A DNA stretch of 64,000 bases, from the NCBI GenBank assembly GCA_033398695.1, contig CM065801.1, positions 52,834,358 to 52,898,357 on the forward strand. The letters run 5' to 3'. The notes beneath the pieces are model-generated. The model made no database searches and had not been told where the DNA came from. It worked only from the letters and a program-made list of their open reading frames with translations. Every line of letters begins with the position of its first letter. Within the stretch, counting starts at the first letter, position 1. Below, piece by piece: positions 23,701 to 35,033 of this stretch. The position numbers and the translations under genes were made by a program. The stretch comes from Orobanche coerulescens. Lineage: Eukaryota > Streptophyta > Magnoliopsida > Lamiales > Orobanchaceae.

Positions 23701-24150
23701 GCACCAATAGCCGGTACACCCCTTTCGTAGGAGTCTCATCGCCTTCAAGGCGTTAATAATGAATTTCTGGTTCCCCCTCTTTCGCCCGGCGAAAGAGTGC
23801 TCGGTGCCATCATCGGCTAACATGGTGATGATTCTCGTGCGGTAGTTCATGATTGCACCATGCCGCTCGAGCCAATCATCCCCGAGAATTAAGTCCTCAC
23901 CCTCAATACCCACAACAATAAGATTAGAGGGCCAAGCCCTCTCACAAATAAACACAGAATAGTCTCGAACCTCCTGATCACCAACGATCCTATCACCGCT
24001 AGGAAGCTTAACGATGAAGGGCTCACAAGGCGTCAAACGGTCGAGACTCATACGGCGCACACAATCCAGAGATATGAACGAATGCGTAGCACCGGAATCG
24101 AAAAGCACACTGACAGGATGAGAAAGAATATAAACGGTGCACTGCCGCCA
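20765..24150 (-). pseudogene. Element H pol polyprotein (protease, RT, RNase H, integrase, chromodomain-like), one frameshift
   Basis: From the right, the protease reads [12 protein letters not shown] (intact DSGA aspartic site, about 24100) and a conserved [11 protein letters not shown] follows. RT carries [20 protein letters not shown], the palm block [11 protein letters not shown] and catalytic [10 protein letters not shown]. RNase H has the [13 protein letters not shown] and [11 protein letters not shown] motifs. The integrase zinc domain is [10 protein letters not shown]...CLTCQQ. The frame then shifts by one near 21860-21900 and continues with the catalytic core: D in VWVIVDRLTKSAHF, D in VSDRDGRFVSHFW and E in HPQSDGQSERTIQ. 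The GPFEIL (GPY/F-like) module and a tail with WSRHGVEEATWE resemble the chromoviral chromodomain region. Only the single frameshift and the Gag-side breaks separate it from an intact pol. It could be more complete than it looks if that shift is a sequence error. Confidence 0.9.
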
Positions 24151-25370
24151 CGGTAGCCTGGGTCGTCGGCTCTCCGCATCTCATAGACACGCGGGTGGTG
24201 CAGCCGACACCGAAGCTCCCCCTTAGAGGGTGACTCCCGACCTCTCCCCGACTAGCACTCGGCGGAGATTGAGGAGCAAGCGATCCACGATTCACACTTG
24301 GTTCCCTAGGCTGGAATGGAATCCGGGCACCAAGGATTTTCTCCCTCTCGGCCTGACAGCCTTGTGACCGTGGCCACACTGCGATTACACGTCGGCAAAG
24401 GGTTCGGACAAATACGGCGATGTGGCCTGCGCCACGGTTAAAGCATTTCACCTCTCGAGAAGGGGCAGCGGCCCTGCGGGAAACCCAGTAGATCGAGTGG
24501 GCCACCACCGGTGGAAAAGTTAGCAGATCAAATTTCTCCGACCCCCACCTTTGTGGCCCGAAAAATTCCCGGCGGACTTCTGTTTCTTACTCTCGCGGGC
24601 CGCCTCACTCGCCGTCACAGACATATCGTAAGCAAGGGCCCTACTCTGGTAATCCTTCAAGGTAGTACAGACGAGCCCCGACATGTAGTCCCGAATAGAC
24701 AATTTCATCCTTCTGGAAAAATGGAAAATTTTGTCGCTCTCCTCGACAACTTGGGTCTTCACATAACCCAACTCCTTGTTAAAATCAGCAATAGCTTGAG
24801 ATACGGGGATATCCCGCGGTTGAGCATCATAGAAGGCATGTACTCGGGCCTGTCTGACCGGCCACGGGCAATATTCGGTCTCCATCAATTCCTGAAATTC
24901 GGCCCATGAAGCCACATGGTCTTTGGGCCCAATGGCCTCCCACCAATCCGTAGCGTCCCCTGTGAGGAAGTATTGGGCAATAGGGACCTTACGGTCCTCG
25001 GGACAGTTAGTGGCAACGAAGACCTTAGATATCTCCTTGATCCACCCTTCCCAGCCGATCGGGTCTGAAGCTCCCGAAAACTGAGGAGGATGCATCTTGA
25101 TGACATCCTGAAGCCAACGATCCGCTCCGCCCCGATTAGCATGGGCCGGTTCCGGTTACGAACCGCTGAGCTATCGCCGCCATTTGATTCACCATTTCTT
25201 TGCCTGCGGCCGCAATACCAAGGTCGGCGCGCTCTGAGAGGAAGCATGGCGTGACGGTCTCGTCTGCCGGCTCGAAGCGTGACGTGGCCGCCACCGGCCC
25301 CACGTCCTGGCGCGTCTCGACCACGACCGCGACCACGACCATGACCTCTTCGGCATCCATCACGGAGTTA
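24151..25370 (-). pseudogene. Element H gag, frameshifted
   Basis: The capsid part is open from 25095 to 24520 and starts [20 protein letters not shown]. It carries the usual gypsy capsid words ([47 protein letters not shown]). The N-terminal Arg/Gly stretch (about 25280-25370) and the region of the zinc knuckle (24420-24480, CFNRGAGH with a Cys changed to Arg) lie in other frames. It is therefore broken at both ends. Compared with element G, the second knuckle has been lost. It forms the particle shell in intact relatives. Confidence 0.8.
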
Positions 25371-25593
25371 CATAAGTAGCAAAAGCCATACGATGGTAAG
25401 TACAAGAAAAGAACGATCGCAAATCGAGAACTAGAGGTACGATACAAGAGTATAAGGAACAGAGGAAAGGAAAACTTACGAACCGGTAGTACGGAATCAT
25501 GGCGTGATGATGATGTGCAAAATAAAATACAACAAGACCCAATAAACCGACAAGCCTAGGTATCCATAAACCTAGGGCTCTGATACCATTTTC

Positions 25594-27457
25594 TGTAACA
25601 CCCCCAGGATATCCGAGGTATATTACAGCGCCGTGAATCCCTACATGGGACCCACCAGGCTGAACAAGCATCATACTCATCGACTCACAGAAACAACAGA
25701 AAAATACCTCGTCATAAAGGCGTGACAAAATAATTCACCCGGTTTAACCGGTCAAACATGACACCATAATCCATCACAACATAATAAACAACAATATAAT
25801 CCCGACAAGTAAAAGTTCTTAAGTACTCGAGTACTTCTATTAGTTTAAAGACCACAAAGGTAAAAGATAGAAGGCAACAAGACACCACTCGTGCACAATC
25901 ATCACGCACGGCCATTGTCATATCTTGGTCAGTAGCGCCCGCTCGTCTCGATGAACCTGACCTGAAATTCATAAAACGAATTTCCCCAAAACGGGTCCCC
26001 AGAGGGGTTAGCAATTACGCTAGTACAAGTAACCAAATGAACAATTTACATCTTACACATATAGCAATGCATGCAATCAAGAAATCATAGTTCCAAAACA
26101 CTCATCTCCGGAAATGCAAATAATCAAAACCACATTTGTAAAATGCACCACAATTAACCGCGGACCCACAGCTTCGTGGATCCCTGCCGAGACCCCGTCG
26201 GATCTAACCCACAGTGGTTAAAAGCAAGCTCGCGGTTCCACAGCTTCGTGGAGCCCTACCGAGACCCCGTCGGATCTAACCCGTAGTGAGCATACACACA
26301 CACACAATTCCTCATACAAAACTACTATGTCAAGATTGTAAGTTCATAAGGGTACTTGCCTCGGTTAATAGACGGTGATACGAACGGAAAGGAAGAGTTG
26401 AACACGACCACAAGGAACCGGCGGAAATGAACCTAATGATTCGAATAACACAATCACAACCAACTCTAGACGATTACGGAAATGGAATACACCCGGAAAC
26501 CCGCCTACGATTCATGTATATTCGTACCCAAAAATAACAACGAGGGCGGACCACAACCAAACCCTCTCGATTCCGTAAAAATCCGCAAAATATCCATGAA
26601 TCCGTAGGAAAGCTAAAGATACTAACAATATTAATCGTATTCATCATGAATCCACCAACAAAACGGAACGAATCGGAAGAAAAACCCCAAACCCCCAAAT
26701 TAATCGAAAATAGGGTTCTAGAAATATTACCTTTAAAGATTCAAGTACTAAGATCCATAGAACACGCGTTAGATTGATTATCCGAGCCTCACAACCGAAG
26801 GGAGATGATGAAAATCGACCCCCGAATGAAGAATGCTTGAGAAGTTCTCCCCCCTTAGACCTCTCTCTCTCGCGCAGGTGAAATGAAGGAGAAAAATGGC
26901 CGATCTCGTCTAATAAGGACGAGATTGCACAGTTGACCGCTTTGTGTGCCGCGGCACAGCGGAAGTGTGCCGCGGCACAGGCCAAAAATTACTCGAGGTT
27001 TGGCGGTGTGCGCGGCCACGGCTGCGTGTGCCGCGGCACCGTCTGATCGGGTTTTGGTCGCAGATGTCACACGGGTGTGCCGCGGCACTGACTCGGCACT
27101 GTGCCGCGGCACCGGATGGGTGTGCCGCGGCACACAGTACAGATCGCTCGACCAACAATTGGAGAAATTTGTGTGCCGCGGCGCACACACCTTGTGCCGC
27201 GGCCCACACCCCTTTTGGGTCCCAAAATGATAAAAATGATCCGGAAAGAGAATAAAAACGATAGGAATCAATATTTGGGAACTAATAACACGAAATGGAT
27301 CCACGGCAACCCCGAAACGGCGGTTCCGCACAACAATAACGAGAAAACAGTTCAACAGTTGACAGGAAGGACACACTGAAAGGTACACGAGGGGCACTAC
27401 GATCGAGAAATACACCAAAGATGAAAATACAAGGGAAAGAAAAATGCGGATATTACA
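25594..27457 (-). repeat. 5' LTR of element H
   Basis: It is the partner of 18843-20729. The primer site (complement of TGGTATCAGAG) abuts it on the left at 25575-25590. The palindrome array is at 26947-27205, and several short indels distinguish it from the other LTR only within that array. Donor, hairpins and acceptor are conserved. Confidence 0.88.
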
Positions 27458-28363
27458 AGACGTGCCCAGTTATTCATCAAAGAGATAGTGAGACTGCACG
27501 GTACTCCTAAAAGTATCGTTTCCGATCGTGACGGACGGTTTGTGTCTCATTTTTGGAAATCAGTTCATCGTGCTATGGGAACTCAGCTTAATCTCGATCG
27601 CCTTTCATCCCGATCCAGACGGACAATCAGAGAGGACTATTCAGACATTAGAGGACATGTTGAGAGCTTGCGTCCTCGATTGGAAGGACGATTGGGAAGC
27701 CCAACTACCGTTGATCGAGTTCACGTATAATAATAGTTGGCATGCTTCCATTAAGATGGCACCTTATGAGGCCTTGTACGGTCGTCGTTGTCGATCTCCT
27801 TTGTGTTGGGATGACTTGTCAGAATCAATCGGCAAGAGCCCGATATGCTTATAGCGCGGGAGAAGGTAGCTTTGATCGAGTCGTCTGTTGCTCGAGTCGG
27901 CGAAATTATATGCAGATAATCGTCGACCACTAGAGTTCGAGATGGGTGACCACGTGTTGGTCAAGGTATCCCCGAGTCGAGGTATCTTCCGTTTTGGAAA
28001 ACGGGGGAAATTGAGTCCGAGATTCATTGGATCGTTTGAGATTCTGGATCGAATAGGCGAGTTAGCTTATCGTTTGGCTTTACCTCTGGCGTTGAGCCAA
28101 ATTCATAATGTATTGCACGTCTCGCAATTGCGGAAGTATGTTGCCGATCCGGGTCACATTCTTCAGTTCGACGAAATCGAGATCGCAGATGATCATTGTA
28201 TGAGGAGCGTCCCATACGAGTGTTCGAGCGGCAAATCAAACAGTTGAGGAATAAGGCGATTCCTTTGGTCAAGATTCAGTGGTCTAGACACGGAGTCGAA
28301 GAGGCTACTTGGGAAACCGAGGATGGTATGCGGGAGAGTTATCCCGAGTTGTTTGACCCTTAG
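27458..28363 (+). pseudogene. Element B pol, second part (integrase core and C-terminus)
   Basis: It continues the integrase interrupted at 18842. The second catalytic Asp region is SDRDGRFVSHFW (about 27520-27555) and the Glu region HPDPDGQSERTIQTLEDMLR (about 27605-27665). YNNSWHASIKMAPYEALYG then follows, then the GSFEILDRIGELAYRLALP module and a tail HGVEEATWETEDGM ending at a stop near 28363. Frameshifts near 27600, 27850 and 28200 break it. The sequence ends in CCTTAGTTTCGGGGACGAAAC and the polypurine tract. Confidence 0.85.
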
Positions 28364-28397
28364 TTTCGGGGACGAAACTCTTTTAAGGGGGGGTGTA

Positions 28398-30736
28398 TGT
28401 AATACCCGGTTGTAATTCAGTCACTATCATTCAGTAATTTCATTCGGTGATTGTCACTCAGTGGATTTTCACTCATTTATAATCATTCATCAATCATGTT
28501 CATTCACCCGTGTTCACCGTTCGGAGAAACTTCGAGTTGTGTATCGTTATTGTCCATTGTTTCAACTTTCCACATATGAGTTCGACTTTGTTAGATCACC
28601 ATTAATTTTTGGTAACTCCAAAAATTCTGAATCTTTGCAATATTATAGAACATCGAGTTAGCTTTCTAATGGTTCAAACGGTGAGTCAATCGGAGTCCGG
28701 ACGAGAGAGTTATGGTCGTTTTAGCTCACCCGCTCATTGTTCAGTTATTGGCCGATCACTGCCGACCGAACTCGGCTGTGTCGTCCGACACGTCTTTGTG
28801 CACTCGTGCGGAAATGCGAAGTCTCGCCACGAGATTCAGCGTGTAAATGCAGCACGGCCGAGTTGAACTCTTAGGATAAGCGAGAACCGATCGCCGGGGC
28901 GGCCGTGTTCCAGGACACGGTCGAGTCAATGCCGGCGTCAGACAGGTCACTATCGGAAGGGCCCCTTTGCGCCGCGACCGTGTCAAGTAGGACACGGTCG
29001 AGTCCCTGCCGGCCAGTTGTGCGCCGCGACCGTGCCGATCGGCACGGGCCGTGTCCGACAGACAGTCAACCCCTATAATTTCGTTTTTTTGAGCATTTCA
29101 GCTCATTCCTTCCATTTCTTCCACCTTCATACGAGAGAGAGAGGCTTGAGGGAGAAAATTCTCTTCACCTATCACTTGTGTGTGGTTTTTAATCATTTTC
29201 ATTCGGTTGTGAAGCTTGGATACTCGATTAAACTCATGTTCTTCGGATCGAAGTGGTTGGATCTTCTAGAGGTAATTTCTTCAACACCTTGGACTTCGAT
29301 TTTGTGTTGAGATATGATGTTTTGGACGTTATAATCATGTTATATGAAGGGATATGTATATGATTATGAGTTTGTATAAGGATTCATTGGATTATTGAGG
29401 AATTATTCAAGAACACCTTGAATATCGGGTTGAAATTGGGGGTTTTCGATTAATTGTCGTTATAATCACGTTTTCGGATATTCATTTTGGATTATTGATC
29501 TTTTGGAAGATGTTTGTTGGGTTGAAAAACTTCTTGGGGGATTTTATGGTGGCTTATTGAGATTTGATTGTAAACAATCGGAGTTTGGCCACAACGTATT
29601 CGATATAATGCCCCAATGAATTTAGTTTAATCGTATCGACGTTTTAAGTTCGTTATATTCGTGTTTGATTCGTGTATTGAATGGGTTGTTGGATATTGTA
29701 TAATTCAAGGTTGTTCGAGCGATCGATATCTCAATTAGGACGTTGTTCGTGGAAGGATAATTGTCACCGGTATTGTGTAAGTTAATTCTTACTCGGTTAA
29801 AAGGATATTCATCCCTTTTGTTGTTGTTCATTCATAATCATAACTCATTCATCATTATATTAACCGTATCAAAACTTGTTGTTGTCAATTAATCACTTTA
29901 GTCATAAGGAACGACGGTTTCAATCTTTTCATTGAGCTGTCATTTATTTCATTACCATTCCACCTCGGTGAGTCATTATTCATTTTCGATGTCACCTTTG
30001 TTATATCGTGGTATTCCGGGTCATACTGGCGTGCCGGTTGGTATGTGTTGGATTTTCATGTCGGGCACGCTTAAGTCGTGTGTTGGTTGTTGGTCTCACA
30101 TTGGACTGTGCACACGAGTCATATTGTCTCGTGAGACTGATTAGGTACAAGACCACACGGGTATTCGATCGATACTCGTTGGTGGCTTGTGCACGGACAC
30201 ATTTCCATCCCGGGCGTAGTGTGGTACCACCCTTTGAGCCGTACTGTTAGTTGATTTATATAGCATGTTTGATTGCGTATGTTTCGACAAGATATTTCAT
30301 AACTTCAGATATAATCATGATTGTGTATTTTCAACCCCTGAGGATTGTTGTTCTTTGTAACTGACCCCATTTGGGGATTTTGTTTTTCAGGTCTTGGCAA
30401 GGCAAAAGTACGGGGAGAACACGGCGTCGAGAGTCCCAGTGATACTAGTAGGGGCCCCGATCTTTGATTATTCATGTTATTGTCCTTTATTTTCCATTGA
30501 GACTTTCATTTGAATACTCCGTTTCATTTAGTGTTGTGTATTTTATCTTCATATAAAATACACTAGTATTCATATTGTCTGGTGTGTTGTAACTAAACTC
30601 CTCATCGGAGTAATTATTGTTGTAATGTAGTTCGGTACTACATTTATCTTGTGTAATTCATTCATTTTCATTTGCCTGGTGGGTCCCAGTTGGGGATCTA
30701 CGGCACTGTAATATCCGCCTAGTTTGGGGTGTTACA
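28398..30736 (+). repeat. 3' LTR of element B
   Basis: It starts TGTAATACCC after the purine tract and ends GGGGTGTTACA, with TSD TTATT at 30737-30741. It has an intact donor-like AG/GTAATT (29270-29275), hairpin CCCC-ATTT-GGGG (about 30366-30376) and acceptor TTTTTCAG/GT (30384-30392). These define a candidate 1.12 kb LTR intron. Confidence 0.88.
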
Positions 30737-30741
30737 TTATT

Positions 30742-31047
30742 AACCTCAGAAAACTTCCCTTGTTCATCATAACAAGATTCGAACTCTAAAGCATGAACAT
30801 TGCAACTTCCAAAAACATGATGTTCGGTTAAAAGTCATCTATGGAGCTTAATAATCCCGGTAGTATGTTCATAGCATCCGTAAGAACACGAATTCAAGGT
30901 TAGAGGTAGCATCAACATACCTTAATATGAAGGAAACGCTGAGACAATAGGTAGAATCCAATTCCGGTTGCTTGTGTACTAATCCAAGACGTTCTTCAAC
31001 TTCAATGATCAAGTAAAGATGGTTTATATGTGTTTAAGGAGGCTAGG
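30742..31047 (-). repeat. Element A LTR, continuation right of B
   Basis: This 306-base piece lies between the TSD of B and the LTR of C, so it belongs to whatever B inserted into, most simply element A. In the A orientation it contains TTAAGGTATGTTG, a possible donor site. It has no coding content. Element C begins at 31048. Confidence 0.5.
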
Positions 31048-33285
31048 TGTAACACCCCAAACTAGGCGAATATTATAGTGCCGTGGACCCCCGACTGGGA
31101 CCCACTAGGCGAATGAAAATTAATAAATTAAGTGATATAATTGTAGTACCGAACTACAGTATATCATTAATTACTCCGATGAGGAGTTTCAAGTACAACA
31201 CACCCACGATAAAACAGAATACATGTATATTTTATATGAAGATAAAATATACAACACCAATTAAAATGAGTATCTAAATGGAAGTCTGCAACGGAATACA
31301 AATGAAGAAAACATGAAGACTGAAAGCACTGGGCCCCTTACTAGTATCACTGGGACTCCTCGCCGTCAACGTTCTCTTCCCGTGCCTTAGCCTTGCCATG
31401 ACCTGAAAACAACATCCCCCAACGGGGTCAGTCACACAGAACAACAATCCTCAAGAGTTGAATAAACACAATCATGATATATCTTAATTATGAAATGACG
31501 CTGAAGAGAGGCATCATAGTACACCCGTAATGGTATGTGCAAGTGCACAAGACGAGTGTTCGGACACACCCATCCTTGTACCTAATTAGTCTCACGGAGG
31601 TACGTTACCGTGTGCACATTCCAATGTGTTGGTGAACCCAACATATGACCATCACGTGCCCGACTAAAAATTCCACACATCCCCACCCGGCCACGCAATA
31701 TGAACCCAGAAGGTCATATGGGCAAGAAATGACCATGAAGAATAATAATGAATAACAATCCAACAAAGTCAAGAATGACTCACCGAGATGAAATGATAGT
31801 GAAATGAATGATAGCACAATGAAATGATTGGAACCGTCGTTCCTCGTGAATGTAGTGATTAATTGACAATTACAAGTCTCAATACGGTTAATACATTATG
31901 GATGAACTATGATTATGAATGAACAACAACGAAAGGAATGAATATCCTTTTAACCGAGTAAGAATTAACTTACCTTAACACCGATGATGATACGTCCTCT
32001 CTCGAACAACATCCTAAAGAAACTACCGGTCGCTCGAACAACCTTGAATAACACAATTATCAACAACTCGCTTAATATACGAACCAAAAGCGATCATAAC
32101 CAACTCAAGATGTTGATACAATAAATCCACACTCATTGAGGCATTTCGACAAACACCTTGAAAACAAACTCCCATCCTAAACAACTAATCCCAATTGTAT
32201 CGAAAACCAACTTCTATTGAATGATCCAAACCACCAAAATACCATCAATACAATCGATAATCCAAACGAAATACTCAAATCGAGTTTACGATAACATTAA
32301 ATTGCAAAACCCAACTCCAAGTCAACCTTCAAAGTGTTCTTGAGAAAAACTTCCAACAATCCGATGATAACTCGTAAAAACTCATAATCATATGTATATC
32401 CATCACAATTCATGATTATACCATCCAAAACATCATGCTCCAACTCAAAATCGAATTCAAGGGTTGAAGAAGTTACCTTAGATTAGGATGAAGAATCCAC
32501 AAATATGTTGTTCATCCACACTACAACTTGAAGAAGATGAAAATCTCTGAGTTTTGATGATGTTAAAACACCCCAAAATTGCCCAAAATCGCCACAAGGA
32601 AGAGAGGAAGAAGTGAAATGAAGAAATGAGCTTGTTCTCCTCAACAAAACACAGTTATAATGAAGTCTGCACTGTGCGCCGCGGCCCGGACGAGTGTGCC
32701 ACGGCACAGGGCCAAAATCTGCCCCCAGCGCTCGGCAGTGTGCCGTGGCACAGGGCCAGAAATTTGCCCAGTAGCTAGGCAGCGTGCCGCAGCCCCCGGT
32801 ACAGAAGGGTCGGCCAGAATTATGCAACATGTGTATGCCGCGGCACACACTCCCTTGTGCCGCGGCTCACGCCCCTCAGGTCCTAAAATGACGAAAAACG
32901 ACCCGGAAAAAGAGTAAAAGCAATAGGGTTCAATATTTGGGAAATAATAACACGAAATGGAAGTGCGGAAACCCCAAAACGGTGGTTCCAAGCAATGATT
33001 ACAAGGGTTCGCCCAACAATAGTACGATTTGAACAACGAGGAGATTTGAAATGACATGAAAATGACAACATCGACTAATGAACCAATTACAACAATCAAG
33101 ATAATAGTCTTGTCTCGATTTCCAAGCAAGGTTGAAACAATGAACAATATCGATACACGACTTGAAGTTATTCCGAATGGTGAACACGAATGAATGAATG
33201 TGGATGATGAATGATTATTAACAAGTGAAAATTATTGAATGACAATTACTGAATGATAATGACTGAATTACAACCGGGTATTACA
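31048..33285 (-). repeat. 3' LTR of element C (chimeric: B-type ends, H-type core)
   Basis: Both ends match the LTR of B (TGTAACACCCCAAACTAGGC on the left, CCGGGTATTACA on the right). The core at about 32655-33010 instead matches H: the words GGAACCACCGTTTTGGGGTT, CGTGTTATTATTTCCCAAAT and ATTGAACCCTATTG on the minus strand, followed by GTGCCGCGGCAC palindromes (32670-32870). After the array the B-type sequence resumes (TAAGGTAACTTCTTCAACCC, minus). A candidate intron donor is at about 32472 and an acceptor at 31402-31404, both minus strand. Confidence 0.8.
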
Positions 33286-33286
33286 T

Positions 33287-35031
33287 ACACCCCCCCTTAA
33301 AAGAGTTTCGTCCCCGAATCTAAGGGTCAAACAAATCGGGATAACTCTCCTGCATACTATCTTCGATTTCCCAAGTAGCCTCTTCGACTCCGTGTCTAGG
33401 CCACTGGATCTTAACCAAAGGAATCGTATTTCTCCTCAACTGTTTGATTCGCCACTCTGAGATTTGTACGGGATGCTCCACATACGTATGATCATCCGCT
33501 ATCTCGATCTTATCAAACTGAAGTACGTGACTAGGGTCGGCAATATATTTCCGCAACTGAGAGACATGAAACACGTTATGAATTCGGCTCAATGCCAGAG
33601 GTAAAGCCAATCGATAAGCCAGAATGCCTACTCAATCCAAAATCTCAAACGGTCTAATAAATCTCGGACTCAACTTTCCATGTTTTCCGAAACGGAAGAT
33701 ACCTCGACTCGAGGATACCTTGACCAAAACGTGGTCACCTGTCTCGAACTCTAATGGTCGACGACGATTATCTGCATATGATTTCTGTCGACTCTGAGCG
33801 GTCAACAAACGACTCCTGATCAAAGCTACCTTCTCGCGGGCAGCTATAAGCATATCGGGCTCAGTGCCGATTGATTATGATAAGTCATCCCAACACAAAG
33901 GAGATCAGCAACGACGACCGTACAAGGCCTCGTAGGGTGCCATCTTAATCGAAACATGCCAACTATTATTATACGTGAATTCGATCAATGGTAGTTCGGC
34001 TTCCCAATCATCTTTCCAATCGAGAACACAAGCTCTCAATATGTCCTCCAATGTTTGGATAGTTCGTTCTGATTGTCCGTCGGACTGAGGATGAAAAGCT
34101 GTGCTGAAATTGAGATGAGTTCCCATAGCACGATGACCTGATTTCCAAAAATGAGACACGAATTGCCCGTCACGATCATAAATGATACTCTTAGGAGTAT
34201 CGTACAATCTCACTATTTCTTTGATGAAAAACTGAGCAAGTCTCTCGGGACCCCACATATCCTTAATCTCGAGAAAATGAGCTGACTTAGTTAGACGATC
34301 CACGATTACCCAGATTGTATTCATGCCACGACGACTCGTCGGCAAACTCGTGATGAAGTCCATTGAAATATCCTCCTACTTCCACTCTGCAATAGGGAGC
34401 GGTTTCAGCATACCCGCCGGTCGCTGATGTTCTATCTTGACTTGTTGATAGGTGAGACATCTCGAAACAAACTCGGCGACTTCACACTTCATATTACTCC
34501 ACCTATAATTTTGTTTCAAGTCTTTGTACATCTTGCTGGACCCCGGATGAATAGAATAAGGGGTAGCATGGGCTTCTCTCAAAATCGAGTTTTTCAACTC
34601 GTCATTCGCCGTTACACATAACCGATTCTTAAATTGCAAGAGTCCATCCTCGTGGACCACAAATCCAGGGGCTTTCTCCTGCACCACATCCTCGCGGATA
34701 CGCAACAAAAATGGGTCCGAACCCTGATTCTCCCTGATCGCCTCCTCAAGTGGCGATGAAATCTCTAACGTACAAAGTTGCCCTTGTACTCGCTGTAACT
34801 AGACCTCAATCTCGGGTCTCAGAAATTCTTGCTGAAGTTCCTTCTAAATTATTAATTGAGCAAGAATCTGCTCCTGAACGGACTTACGACGCAAGGCATC
34901 GGCGACAACGTTTGCCTTGCTCGGGTGGTAAAGTATCTCAATATCATAATCTTTGATTAGTTCCAACCACCATCTCTGTCGCATATTCAACTCCTTCTGA
35001 GTAAATATATACTTTAAACTCTTATGATCGG
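33287..35031 (-). pseudogene. Element C pol remnant (RNase H end to chromodomain-like tail)
   Basis: Starting just inside the junction with element D at 35031, the minus strand reads RNase H ([20 protein letters not shown]) and an integrase zinc domain with the last Cys changed (CLTYQQ). The integrase core is complete at 34363-33905 with VIVDRLTKSAHF, YDRDGQFVSHFW and HPQSDGQSERTIQ. A GPFEIL-like module (33853-33632) and the tail HGVEEATWEIEDSM ending in a stop at 33320 follow. Stops separate the segments (for example TAG where Trp is expected at EWKW). Gag, protease and RT are missing because D cuts the element. A reversed purine tract (33287-33298) joins it to its LTR. Confidence 0.88.
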
Positions 35032-35033
35032 TG

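Larger units (their letters stand above)
18843..27457 (-). mobile_element. Element H: complete Ty3/gypsy (Tekay-like) element inserted in B integrase
   Basis: LTRs 18843-20729 and 25594-27457 run TGTAACACCCCC to GGATATTACA, so the element is transcribed leftward. Flanks are AGACT (18838-18842) and AGACG (27458-27462), a 5-base target duplication with one change. The B reading frame continues across the site (ProGluArgLeu then AlaGlnLeuPheIle). The primer site is the complement of TGGTATCAGAGCC at 25575-25590, and the purine tract is at 20731-20746. Gag, protease, RT, RNase H, integrase and a C-terminal chromodomain-like tail follow in order. It is the best preserved pol in the window and a sister copy of element G. 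Confidence 0.92.
12781..30736 (+). mobile_element. Element B: complete but decayed Ty3/gypsy element with nested element H
   Basis: Two LTRs of about 2.34 kb (12781-15116 and 28398-30736) are nearly identical outside their palindrome arrays and are flanked by the same 5 bases, TTATT (12776-12780 and 30737-30741). The order is LTR, primer site (TGGTATCGGAG, 15120-15130), gag remnant, RT, RNase H, integrase, polypurine tract (TTTTAAGGGGGGG, 28381-28393), LTR. The integrase is split by element H at 18842/27458. Without H it is about 9.3 kb. Domain order and the integrase C-terminus fit a chromovirus of the Tekay type. All reading frames are broken. Confidence 0.9.
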
